This document shows, in pieces, positions 50,072 through 59,816 of a stretch of 64,000 nucleotides of DNA. The position numbers were made by a program, and so were the translations under genes. Positions within the stretch are counted from its first letter, which is position 1. Each line of letters begins with the position of its first letter. Under the pieces are notes generated by a model. That model saw only the letters and a program-made list of their open reading frames with translations, made no database searches and was not told the origin of the DNA. Source of the stretch: Fervidicoccaceae archaeon (GTDB lineage: Archaea; Thermoproteota; Thermoprotei_A; Sulfolobales; Fervidicoccaceae); assembly GCA_038734945.1 (NCBI GenBank), contig JAVYOA010000009.1, positions 372,001-436,000 of the forward strand, given 5' to 3'.

Positions 50072-51527
50072 TATCTACACCGTAGACTATAGAGGGCTTC
50101 AGTGTTTGGGGATGATTTGCTCTAACAAGATCTAGCTTCCTCGAAGAAGTATTGAGTGGAAGCTCCTTGATTTTTTCCCTATTTCTTTGGGCAATTGTAA
50201 CGAAATCCCTAAGTGCTTCCACATACATTTTAACGGTTTCAGCAGATTCTGTTTCTGTGAACTCGAACATCATCGCTTCATCCACAATTAATGGAAAGTA
50301 TATAGTTGGGGCATGAAGTCCCCTGTCAAGAAGGAACTTTGCAGCATCATCTGCTGTCGCTCCTATCTCCTCTGCCAGGCGCTTCAAGGATATAACTGCT
50401 TCATGCTTCCTAAATCTATTGGGATCATAGGGTAGCTCAATGATGTTCAGTTCTTTGAGGAGAGAGAGGAAATAATTAGTGTTCAATGAAGAATGCACAG
50501 CAACTTTCCATATATCCTCTCCATAAGCTAGAATGAAAGCATATGCATAGATCATGCCCGGTATATTTCCCAAGGTGCTCAATACATTCCCAATGCTTTT
50601 CTCTGGAGTCCTCCACACAAATTCTCCATTCTCCTCTTCAATTAAATAGCCTGGAAGATATTTTGCCAGCTCACCTTTAGCACAAACAGCCCCAGCTCCA
50701 GGTCCACCGCCACCATGGGGTGAACCAAAAGTCTTATGAAGATTCAAATGGACAATGTCAAAACCCATATCTCCTGGTCTAGCTATTCCAATTATCCCAT
50801 TCAAGTTAGCACCATCGTAATAAAGAAGACCTCCTGAGCTGTGAACTATGCTTGATATTTCCTTTATTTCCTCCTCAAACAAGCCAAGGGTGTTGGGATT
50901 AGTCAGCATGAGACCAGCAGTTTTCCTTCCTGCTGCATTCCTAAGAGCATTGACATCCACATTTCCCCTCTCATTTGTCTGTATTCTCACAACTTTGAAC
51001 CCACCCATTGCCGAGCTGGCAGGATTGCTTCCATGCGCACTATCAGGCACTATCATCTCATCTCTAAGCTCATCTTTTCTATCTCGATGATATGCTTTTA
51101 TCATGAGAACTCCGCTGAGCTCTCCAGAAGCTCCAGCAGGTGGCTGAAGGCTGCATGCATCCATTCCTGTTATTTCCTTGAACCACTCCTGAAGCTCATA
51201 GATAATCCTCAGCAAACCTCTCGCTCCCCCCGCTAAGAGAAGAGAGGGATGCATGTTTCTCAGCTTGCTGGACTGAAGGATCCTGGCAGCTATTTTTGGA
51301 TTATATTTCATTGTACATGAACCTAGAGGAACCGGTCCAACATCAATTCCGTAGGATATCTGACTCAGCCTAGTAAAGTGCCTGACAACCTCCAACTCGC
51401 TCAAGTTGGGAAGCGCTAGCTCTTTTCTCCTAAGAGATTCAGGTAATAGCTCTATTTCTTCCTTCTCTCTCTCAATTCTATATTCAAATAAGAGCTTTTC
51501 ATCCCATTTAGCCTGCCTAAATACCAT
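50049..51527 (-). CDS. gcvPB: Glycine dehydrogenase (decarboxylating) subunit 2
   Basis: A 492-residue PLP enzyme. The cofactor lysine is K265 in L-N-L-H-K-T-F-G, followed by S-P-H-G-G-G-G-P-G. The opening has I-D-V-G-P-V-P-L-G-S-C-T-M-K-Y, typical of P-protein beta half. It forms the alpha2beta2 decarboxylase with GcvPA and passes the aminomethyl group to GcvH. Length and motifs are complete. The start overlaps gcvPA by 11 bases. Confidence 0.94.
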   Translation of the reverse strand: MVFRQAKWDEKLLFEYRIEREKEEIELLPESLRRKELALPNLSELEVVRHFTRLSQISYGIDVGPVPLGSCTMKYNPKIAARILQSSKLRNMHPSLLLAGGARGLLRIIYELQEWFKEITGMDACSLQPPAGASGELSGVLMIKAYHRDRKDELRDEMIVPDSAHGSNPASSAMGGFKVVRIQTNERGNVDVNALRNAAGRKTAGLMLTNPNTLGLFEEEIKEISSIVHSSGGLLYYDGANLNGIIGIARPGDMGFDIVHLNLHKTFGSPHGGGGPGAGAVCAKGELAKYLPGYLIEEENGEFVWRTPEKSIGNVLSTLGNIPGMIYAYAFILAYGEDIWKVAVHSSLNTNYFLSLLKELNIIELPYDPNRFRKHEAVISLKRLAEEIGATADDAAKFLLDRGLHAPTIYFPLIVDEAMMFEFTETESAETVKMYVEALRDFVTIAQRNREKIKELPLNTSSRKLDLVRANHPQTLKPSIVYGVDNAKQRSV

Positions 51528-52893
51528 TTGATAGCACCTCCCTCAGAGATGCTCCAAAAATTTCTATATCCTCTCTCTCATGAACTTCTGTAGCACATGA
51601 TATTCCTCCTTGAACAGTCATTGAGAAGGGAATTATTGATCTTTCTTTTACCATTCTCATGAAGATTTTCTTGCTATCTTTTCCAGAAGGAAAACGAAAT
51701 GCTATATTTTTGTAGTGCAGTGCCCTCGGATGAATGATTTCTAAACCGTTCTCGCTCAGCTTTTTCTTCAGTTCTTCTGTTAATTCCAGTATCTTTGAGC
51801 CCTCCTTTCTCAATCCCCTTGATCCTTTTAGAGCAAGGCTTACCAGTGCAGCTATTGCATTCAATGAAGCACCAGTTGTTATATTCGAAGTTGCCTTCTC
51901 TCTTCTTATATGTTGCTCCCTGCTCTGGAGAATCATAGCATAGCCTATATTTCCATCAGCATCAACGGTCTCGCCAATCAGTCTTCCTGGTAGATTTCTC
52001 AGCAGCTCTCTATCGTTCCTAATTCCCAATATTCCAAGTAGCATGCCTCCCCCATACAATGGAAGGCCCAGCGATTGCCCCTCTCCAACAACAATGTCTA
52101 CTCCAAGGTCTCCTGGAGGAGCGAGGATGCCTAGGGATGAAGGGTCTGAGAATGCAATTGCAATTGAGTTGGCATTATGCGCTTCCTGAATTATCTCAGC
52201 AGTTGTTTTTCTCACTTCTCCAGTATTTGAGGGATAATCAACAATTACTCCTGCACCTTTTTCATTCCTTATTTTCGATAATTCCTCAGAGTTTATCTCT
52301 CCTGTCTCTTCATCAAACGAGTATTCTACATAGGAAATTTCGTGACCTTGAAAATATGTTTTCAGGACGCTCTTGTATTCTTCAAAAAGGGTGCTGGGAA
52401 CCAAGATTTTTTTGTTCTTCTTCACCCTGACAGACATTAGCGATGCCTCTGCCAAAGCTGTGGCCCCGTCATACATGCCCGCATTTACTATCTCGACACC
52501 ATAAAGTACTGCCATAGCGCTTTGATATTCAAAAAGCATCTTGAGAAGCCCTTGAGAAACCTCTGGCTGATATGGAGTATAAGCCGTTAGAATCTCTCCT
52601 CTTGATATTATGGCATCAACTACTGGATGAGTGTAGTGAGGAGCAACAGGTCCCCCAGCAAAAATCCTGTATAGTGGGATATCCTCAACATCCATTAGAG
52701 AAGAAGCCATTTCCCTCTCAATGCTAATTGAAGATAGAGGGATCCCCCTCCCTACTTTGAGCTTTCTGTTGAGGAGAAATTCCCTTGGAATATCGGAAAA
52801 CAACTCCATTGGATCATTTATTCCTATTGTTTTGAGCATTTCTTCAATAATCTTTTCATCGTCATTGGGTATCCATGGATGAGCGGATCTCAA
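51517..52893 (-). CDS. gcvPA: Glycine dehydrogenase (decarboxylating) subunit 1
   Basis: About 458 residues from TTG 52893, giving M-R-S-A-H-P-W-I-P-N-D-D-E-K, the family N-terminus; GGGGGGA sits five bases upstream. Longer in-frame starts to 53004 would add a hydrophobic stretch overlapping the promoter of the divergent signal peptidase, so I reject them. Y-D-G-A-T-A-L-A-E-A near 152 and G-G-G-M-L-L-G-I-L-G near 280 are typical. It is the first gene of the six-gene glycine-cleavage/pterin operon. Confidence 0.92.
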   Translation of the reverse strand: MRSAHPWIPNDDEKIIEEMLKTIGINDPMELFSDIPREFLLNRKLKVGRGIPLSSISIEREMASSLMDVEDIPLYRIFAGGPVAPHYTHPVVDAIISRGEILTAYTPYQPEVSQGLLKMLFEYQSAMAVLYGVEIVNAGMYDGATALAEASLMSVRVKKNKKILVPSTLFEEYKSVLKTYFQGHEISYVEYSFDEETGEINSEELSKIRNEKGAGVIVDYPSNTGEVRKTTAEIIQEAHNANSIAIAFSDPSSLGILAPPGDLGVDIVVGEGQSLGLPLYGGGMLLGILGIRNDRELLRNLPGRLIGETVDADGNIGYAMILQSREQHIRREKATSNITTGASLNAIAALVSLALKGSRGLRKEGSKILELTEELKKKLSENGLEIIHPRALHYKNIAFRFPSGKDSKKIFMRMVKERSIIPFSMTVQGGISCATEVHEREDIEIFGASLREVLSNGI

Positions 52894-52988
52894 ATTTTTC
52901 CCCCCATTCGGAGCAAATATCACATGATAAAAAATCAAGGACAAGCCATAATAAATAAACCATAGAAACAATTTTTGATATTCGAGAG

Positions 52989-53444
52989 ATGGTGAGGATG
53001 TCAAGAATTAGCTGGAAGGACGTATTAGCAATATTACTCATAGTATCGATAGCTCTATTGCTCAAGCCAGCCCTCTCAGCTGTTTCAGGAACAACTACAC
53101 CTATAGCTGTAGTAAAGGGAAACAGCATGCTGCCTCTCTTGCGGGAAGGAGACATCGTATTTCTGCATCACGTTCCGCCGCAAGATATAGCAGTCGGCGA
53201 AGTAGTTGTCTATCAAAGTATTTATGGAGGATACATCATACACAGGGTCGTCAGCATCATTCAGACTCCAACTGGCATATTTTATGTCACAAAGGGAGAT
53301 AACAACCCCTCCGATGACAGCTTACTGGGGCAGTTCGTGGATGGTCCGGGAATACCTTATGATAGAATAGTGGGGGTAGTCTGGTCTCCATTCAACAAAA
53401 CATTTGTCATCCCTCTGATAGGGATAATTTCCATTGTTATATGA
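52989..53444 (+). CDS. Signal peptidase I (Sec11-like, S26B)
   Basis: A 151-residue membrane protease with an N-terminal membrane helix (about 10-30). The catalytic serine is S46 in G-N-S-M-L-P-L-L; H85 in I-I-H-R-V-V replaces the bacterial lysine, as in ER and archaeal enzymes; D-N-N-P-S-D-D at 104-110 supplies the aspartate. A second hydrophobic stretch ends the protein. It would process the secreted proteins of this window. It is divergent from gcvPA across 95 bases containing an A/T-rich box (ATAATAAATA near 52949). Confidence 0.88.
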   Translation: MVRMSRISWKDVLAILLIVSIALLLKPALSAVSGTTTPIAVVKGNSMLPLLREGDIVFLHHVPPQDIAVGEVVVYQSIYGGYIIHRVVSIIQTPTGIFYVTKGDNNPSDDSLLGQFVDGPGIPYDRIVGVVWSPFNKTFVIPLIGIISIVI

Positions 53445-53478
53445 ATTATTGAAACAAGCTAGGAACATGTAATCACTG

Positions 53479-55127
<1,649 letters not shown>

Positions 55128-55253
55128 AAATATATCCTACTCCTCTCTTTGTTTCATCTAAACATGTATCCTATCAATTTCCATTAATTTATAAACCGCA
55201 TCATTTAAAGGGTGTTCTAGCATAGAGATTAATGAAATGACAGGTGTGATGGG

Positions 55254-55856
55254 ATGCCTTCTAGAGGAAAAAACAATTCTCCTACATATAAAATCGAGAA
55301 CATTGTAGCCACTGTAAGCATAGATCAAAAACTTGATCTTCACGAAATTGAGCGTAGAGTGCCTCGCGTAGAGTACAATCCAGACCAATTTCCTGGTTTA
55401 GTATTCAGACTAGAGAGGCCAAAGATAACAGCACTGATATTCAAGTCTGGAAAAATGGTTGTGACAGGCTCCAAGAGCACAGCAGAGCTTATAAATTCAG
55501 TGAAGAGAATCATAAAGACCTTTGCTAACCATGGAATAAACATCTCCCATCAAGCACAAGTTCAAATACAGAATATTGTAGCCTCAGGTAATCTTGGGGT
55601 TGGAGTTAACCTGGAAGAAGCAGCCTACAAGCTCGAAAACATAATGTATGAACCAGAGCAGTTTCCTGGGCTCATCTATAGAATGACCAATCCATACGTC
55701 GTTCTCCTGATCTTCAGCAGTGGAAAAATGGTTATAACTGGAGCCAAAAGGGAAGAAGAAGTTGAGATGGCTGTTAGGAACATCTATAAAACGCTCTCCG
55801 ATTTGGATTGTTTAGTTGAAGATATAGAAGGGGAAAAAACAGAGGAGTTCTTTTAA
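55254..55856 (+). CDS. tbp: TATA-box-binding protein
   Basis: A 200-residue saddle-shaped transcription factor with two direct repeats, each bearing P-x-Q-F-P-G-L and I-F-x-S-G-K-M-V-x-T-G. The first copy is at about 44-70 and the second at about 135-162. The acidic C-terminal tail ([10 protein letters not shown]) is usual for archaea. A TATA-like AATTTATAAA (near 55185) and TTTAAAG (near 55203) lie upstream, so tbp probably has its own promoter and may be self-regulated. A ribosome-binding AGGTG precedes the ATG by about 8 bases. Confidence 0.95.
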   Translation: MPSRGKNNSPTYKIENIVATVSIDQKLDLHEIERRVPRVEYNPDQFPGLVFRLERPKITALIFKSGKMVVTGSKSTAELINSVKRIIKTFANHGINISHQAQVQIQNIVASGNLGVGVNLEEAAYKLENIMYEPEQFPGLIYRMTNPYVVLLIFSSGKMVITGAKREEEVEMAVRNIYKTLSDLDCLVEDIEGEKTEEFF

Positions 55857-55875
55857 AGATCTGAATCGCAAATTA

Positions 55876-55884
55876 TTTTAACTT
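55876..55884 (+). promoter_or_regulatory. TATA box for tRNA-Lys
   Basis: TTTTAACTT is about 28 bases upstream of the tRNA 5' end at 55908, at the expected distance for a tRNA promoter. Confidence 0.5.
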
Positions 55885-55907
55885 AAATCCTTTAGAAAGA
55901 GCTTAGA

Positions 55908-56140
55908 GGGCCCGTGGCTCAGCCTGGTAGAGCGGCGGAGGCCGGAGCCCGATACCCCTTTCCCCTTTTTCACAATGGCCACCTTGGGAACTAAAAAATT
56001 GCTTAATCCCTTCAATGGCTAAGTCATGAGCGAAAATTATATAATCTGGGTAGCTTATCCAGATCCATCGGGGTATCGGGCGAAGTCCGCCGAGGCTCTT
56101 AACCCGTAGGTCCCGGGTTCAAATCCCGGCGGGCCCGCCA
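55908..56140 (+). tRNA. tRNA-Lys (anticodon CTT) with 156-nt intron at position 30/31
   Basis: Exon 1 is 55908-55938 and exon 2 is 56095-56140, which includes an encoded CCA. The acceptor GGGCCCG pairs with CGGGCCC. Removing 55939-56094 gives anticodon stem GCGGG/CCCGT and loop CTCTTAA, anticodon CTT. The splice sites form a clear bulge-helix-bulge: CGGC pairs with GCCG between the three-base bulges GG^A and AG^G, with outer pairs GAG/CTC. Inside the intron a 12-bp helix (GCCCGATACCCC with GGGGTATCGGGC) closes a long loop. The intron is much longer than most archaeal tRNA introns, and is too short for a homing endonuclease. Confidence 0.92.
55939..56094 (+). other. tRNA-Lys intron, 156 nt
   Basis: The boundaries follow from the bulge-helix-bulge motif and from the need for G31 to pair with C39. 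The base of the intron is the 12-bp helix described above. The roughly 110-base loop has no clear box C/D pair and no protein-coding potential that I can support. After splicing it could persist as a circular RNA. Confidence 0.8.
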
Positions 56141-56187
56141 CAGAAATTGAGAGAAGGGCTCTTGGGGGATCATCCCCCAATCTGTTT

Positions 56188-56937
56188 TCAGCTTACCAAT
56201 GAGTAAATGAGATCTTCAAGAGCCTCAAAATCTTGAGACCTCCTGTTTCTAGGCCTAGGCAGATCCACCTTGATCTCCTTTGAGATTCTGCTCGGCCTTG
56301 GAGTTAGTATAACTATTCTATCTGCTAGAAATATGGCCTCGTCTACAGAGTGAGTTACCATTACTATCGCTTTTAGAGGTGTAATTCCGGACAACCAAAT
56401 GTCCAATATTTCAGCCCTCAGCGTCTCAGCAGTTAAGGGATCTAGGTTTGAAAAGGGCTCATCCATTAGGAGAATTTCTGGCTGGATGGCAAGTGCTCTA
56501 GCAAAGTTTACTCTCTGTCTCATCCCCCCACTTAGCTCGTGGGGATAAAGATATTCAGAACCAGATAGTCCAACTAGAGAAATATACCTGCGGGCCGTTT
56601 CAGTAGCTCTTTCTCTATCCAGCCCCAAGTTCTTGAGAGGAAGTGCGACATTTTCTAGAACATTCATCCAAGGAAGAAGAGAGGGGAACTGAAAGACGAA
56701 ACCCATTTTTGGCATTCTCCCCTCATTATATATTATCTCTCCACCACTGTAATTCTCCACTCCTGCTATGATTCTGAGCAATGTTGACTTTCCACAACCG
56801 GAAGGACCAAGAATTACAAGAAATTCTTTCTTGATATCCATCGTGATATCATCGATTACCTTTACTTTACCGTTCTCCGAAACGTACTCTTTTGAAATTT
56901 TTCTCAGAGATATCAATATTTGTTCCATGTTTATCAT
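56188..56937 (-). CDS. ABC transporter ATPase, NitT/TauT (SsuB) type
   Basis: A 249-residue ATPase. Walker A G-P-S-G-C-G-K-S is at 44-51, the Q-loop Gln at 83, signature L-S-G-G-M-R-Q-R at 135-142, Walker B I-L-L-M-D-E-P at 155-161 and V-T-H-S-V-D-E-A near 193. All catalytic residues are present. ATG 56937 or ATG 56928 may be the start. It follows the double permease gene by three bases. The C-terminal AAA-associated domain that many archaeal members carry is absent here, but a separate gene for such a domain lies at 58564. Confidence 0.9.
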   Translation of the reverse strand: MINMEQILISLRKISKEYVSENGKVKVIDDITMDIKKEFLVILGPSGCGKSTLLRIIAGVENYSGGEIIYNEGRMPKMGFVFQFPSLLPWMNVLENVALPLKNLGLDRERATETARRYISLVGLSGSEYLYPHELSGGMRQRVNFARALAIQPEILLMDEPFSNLDPLTAETLRAEILDIWLSGITPLKAIVMVTHSVDEAIFLADRIVILTPRPSRISKEIKVDLPRPRNRRSQDFEALEDLIYSLVS

Positions 56938-56940
56938 ACC

Positions 56941-58488
56941 TCAGTCAACAACATGGTACTTCTTTCTTCCATATGAATACAGCCATGCCCAAAATGTCCT
57001 GTTGAAAACAACTATAAAAAACGTCAATGTCAGTACATAGATCGCTAGAGACGTCGTATCTCCGGATACGGTAGATGAAGAAATTAGGTAGCCTATTCCA
57101 AAGAAAGAGATGACTTGTGTTCCCAAATAAGCGTATTCGGCAACGATAGTCGCATTCCATGCACCCCCCCAGGCAGAAGACATTCCAGACAGAACGTAGG
57201 GAGTTAGCATAGGAACAAAGATTCTAAAGAACTTATAGCGCCCTTTTATTCTATAAATTTTGGCCATTTCCATAATATTTTTTTCCATCGGCCCTATCCC
57301 AGTAAGTGCTATATTGAAGAAAATGTACCAAATTGCTCCCTGAAATATTATGAACAGAGAAACAAGCACTGGAGGAAAACCTCTTAGGATGAGAGCTACA
57401 AAAATAGGCCACCAGAGAGAAGCAGGAACTGATGAGAGGAATTCACCTGAGAGAATGAAGAGCTTTCGAAACAGCTTTTTTCTCTCATAAAGAAGATATG
57501 AGAGAAACATCACAGATATAGTTCCGATGCCAAGAACAATAGCCACCCTTAATAGTGAGATGGAAACCCCTTCAAGCGCGCTGATCAAAACCAAGCTAAT
57601 TTTCTCAGAGCTCATCGAAAATGTAATTTTGCCGGATATTCTCTGCATGAAGAAAACTGCGGCAATAAGAAGGATAGAGATGAGAGATATTTTCAACCAG
57701 TTTCTGACTTTTCTTGATAATGCATATTCTTTTCTTGAGATCGCAGCCAATCTTATTATCAAAGCATCGCTTACTGAGCTCCAGAATTTCGTAGAGCTCC
57801 TCCAAAAAATTCTGAATGGAGCTCCTATCATAGGCATTACATTTTCTTCTGAAGAAGTTTGAGTTACTATTGAATAAAAAGGATTCCATATAAATACATA
57901 TACTCCTATTGAGAGAATCACTATTGAGAGAATGCCAAGGGCTATTTGCTCAGCATTACCTGCCTCCAACCCAAGCTGGATATATGTGCCAATTCCCTCA
58001 AGCATATAGTTAGTTGAACCCATAGTTATTATTTCAGAGGATACAAGGAAGAAAAGTCCCCCAGCCCACGAGATTATTGAATTCTTCGCTATCGCAGGGA
58101 CTGATGCGGGAATATATATCTTCAGCAGTCTGGCGAGAAAGCTTAATTTGTAGATTTTTGCTACCTCAAGCACATATGATGGTATGAATTTTACGTTTGC
58201 ATAGACCCCAAGTATCAGGTTCCAGGCTTGACTAGTAAATATCAGAAATATAGAGGCCAGTTGTATCCCATACTGCTCTGGTAGCGCTCTCACCATAATG
58301 TCTATAACTATCGGAAAGAAGCCAAGAATAGGAACCGATTGCAAAACATCTATCACTGGATATAAAATTTTTTCTACCTTTTCATTTCTTCCCATAGCTA
58401 TTCCAGCAGCTAATGCAACTAGAACAGATAGAAGATAAGCAAGAAACATCCTCAGCATGCTAGCAGCCAGAGCAGCAACAAGTTCCAA
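56941..58488 (-). CDS. ABC permease, two fused BPD-type membrane domains (NitT/TauT type)
   Basis: A 515-residue protein containing two copies of the binding-protein-dependent permease domain, about 1-200 and 280-510. In each a coupling-loop region is seen: E-V-A-K-I-Y-K-L-S near 109 and E-M-A-K-I-Y-R-I-K-G near 412, followed by P-A-S-V-P and P-M-L-T-P-Y. So one polypeptide supplies both membrane halves. The substrate is unknown (anion, sulfonate, nitrate or thiamine precursor are possible). No solute receptor is encoded nearby. Confidence 0.85.
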   Translation of the reverse strand: MELVAALAASMLRMFLAYLLSVLVALAAGIAMGRNEKVEKILYPVIDVLQSVPILGFFPIVIDIMVRALPEQYGIQLASIFLIFTSQAWNLILGVYANVKFIPSYVLEVAKIYKLSFLARLLKIYIPASVPAIAKNSIISWAGGLFFLVSSEIITMGSTNYMLEGIGTYIQLGLEAGNAEQIALGILSIVILSIGVYVFIWNPFYSIVTQTSSEENVMPMIGAPFRIFWRSSTKFWSSVSDALIIRLAAISRKEYALSRKVRNWLKISLISILLIAAVFFMQRISGKITFSMSSEKISLVLISALEGVSISLLRVAIVLGIGTISVMFLSYLLYERKKLFRKLFILSGEFLSSVPASLWWPIFVALILRGFPPVLVSLFIIFQGAIWYIFFNIALTGIGPMEKNIMEMAKIYRIKGRYKFFRIFVPMLTPYVLSGMSSAWGGAWNATIVAEYAYLGTQVISFFGIGYLISSSTVSGDTTSLAIYVLTLTFFIVVFNRTFWAWLYSYGRKKYHVVD

Positions 58489-58563
58489 ATTATCACCACT
58501 TTGTTTAGAAAAACTTAATAGAGATGATTATATTTTTTATTCAAGGGAGGATGAAAATATAAA

Positions 58564-59061
58564 TTGAGCGAGCACAGGGAATATGTTCTCCCAGTATCAC
58601 CGAAATGCATCAGCCTTGACCATGTAGTAGGTCTTATAGAAACCATATATAGCCTTGGAGGAAAGGCTGATGCTTCCTTCATAAATGATGTAACTGATGC
58701 TGATATAGACGTTCTAACCCACGCTATAGATCTCTCAGAAATATTTGGCTTAATAAAATACAAAGATGGAGATATTGTACTAACCGATCTAGGTTTGAAA
58801 GCCTCAAGAACTCACCTGAGAGAGCTGAAGAAAATATTGAGAGAGAAGTCTGTCGGAATTCATCCCATCGTAGATATAATGCAGAAGGCGAGAGAAAGTG
58901 AAGATAGGTCAATAAATGAGGAAGAGATATATGCGATACTAGAAAAATATTACAGTGAGAACGAGCTGTCCAAGGCAATAAGATGTGTTCTACAATGGAT
59001 CTACTATCTCGAGCTTGGTACATGGGATTATGAGGAGGGAAGCCTGATATTAAAAGAATAA
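58564..59061 (+). CDS. Free-standing AAA-associated domain protein (ABC ATPase C-terminal regulator)
   Basis: A 165-residue soluble protein. P-V-S-P-K-C-I-S-L-D-H-V-V-G-L-I-E near 11-27, F-I-N-D-V-T-D-A-D-I-D near 39 and the winged-helix-like L-G-L-I/I-V-L-T-D-L-G segment near 62-79 match the domain usually fused to the C-terminus of nitrate/sulfonate-type ABC ATPases in archaea. It starts with TTG. It is divergent from the permease/ATPase operon, so it probably regulates that ATPase in trans (inference). Confidence 0.72.
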   Translation: MSEHREYVLPVSPKCISLDHVVGLIETIYSLGGKADASFINDVTDADIDVLTHAIDLSEIFGLIKYKDGDIVLTDLGLKASRTHLRELKKILREKSVGIHPIVDIMQKARESEDRSINEEEIYAILEKYYSENELSKAIRCVLQWIYYLELGTWDYEEGSLILKE

Positions 59062-59088
59062 TCTCCTCAAAAAACAGTAGAGTTTCCT

Positions 59089-59436
59089 TTACAGATAAAT
59101 TACTATCTTCTTTATGTTGCTCACCGTTATCTTCTTTACTCCTCTTTGCCCCGGCTTGTAAGCTGTTTTGAGTAGACCAGCCTCTTCCAGCTTCTTTATC
59201 TGGGCACTTGCATTAGCTTTGCTTTGCTTAATGAGCTCGGCAATCTCTCCCACATCAGACTCATGTTCCTTTATGTACTTCAATATATACAGTCTTGTAG
59301 AATTTGCCAGTGCAGAAGCAACTCTAACAATATATTCATCTCCGTTGACATATAGAGTGCCATCCATTTCAATTATACCAGTCTTTCCAACAATCTCCTC
59401 TTCTTCTTTAGTTTTTTTAACTTCCACATTAATCAC
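59089..59436 (-). CDS. ArsR-family winged-helix regulator
   Basis: A 115-residue protein whose C-terminal 80 residues are a winged helix: R-V-A-S-A-L-A-N-S-T-R-L-Y-I-L-K-Y-I, S-D-V-G-E-I-A-E-L-I, the recognition helix K-A-N-A-S-A-Q-I-K-K-L, and a basic wing. No metal-binding cysteines are present, so it is probably not a metal sensor. It is convergent with the AAA-associated gene and near the ABC system, which it may regulate. It starts at the edge of the AT-rich spacer. Confidence 0.8.
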   Translation of the reverse strand: MINVEVKKTKEEEEIVGKTGIIEMDGTLYVNGDEYIVRVASALANSTRLYILKYIKEHESDVGEIAELIKQSKANASAQIKKLEEAGLLKTAYKPGQRGVKKITVSNIKKIVIYL

Positions 59437-59816
59437 CTTATTTAAATTAATATTCTAAAATGTTGTTTATTAATCTTATCTTTTTATTTGTAAATATATT
59501 GGATAATACTCAATATCATGGGATTATTCGCTTATAGTATGAAAGTAAAATGCCATTGAGAAACTTTAAAAATATAATATAATTATAAATAAATATAATA
59601 AGTATCGTAAGTTGTGAAGCAGAATAAATCAATTGAGCAATGCACTTTCATTTCTGAAAACAATATTCTTTGCAGAAAAGAAAATTACCACGAATTATTT
59701 CAAATATATTTCAAATATCAACTTACTTACTACAAGTTATTTTTAATATGTTATTCTCACCAAATCATTGAGGGAACAAACGACTCAATCTTGTGGAGAA
59801 GGGAGTGGTGCTGCAT
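59437..59816. other. 380-bp AT-rich intergenic region
   Basis: This is the longest gene-free stretch in the window. It must hold the divergent promoters of arsR and rio2. It contains several TATA-like runs (for example TATAATATAATTATAAATAAATA near 59570-59595, shown in part) and a tandem repeat at 59697-59718. A 68-codon open frame at 59614-59820 has AT-driven composition and runs into rio2, so I do not call it a gene. No tRNA, CRISPR or clear hairpin was seen. Confidence 0.6.
59697..59718 (+). repeat. Tandem 11-bp direct repeat
   Basis: ATTTCAAATAT occurs twice without a gap (59697-59707 and 59708-59718). The period of one helical turn suggests a protein-binding site, perhaps for the ArsR regulator. 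Low-complexity composition weakens the claim. Confidence 0.35.

Noticed and set aside
52893-53004. Longer gcvPA with a hydrophobic N-terminus
   Set aside because: The extra 37 residues are not seen in the family and would overlap the divergent signal peptidase start; TTG 52893 has a strong ribosome-binding site.
55939-56094. Box C/D guide RNA or a homing endonuclease inside the tRNA-Lys intron
   Set aside because: No CTGA box D and no good box C in the sense strand, and 156 bases is too short for an endonuclease gene.
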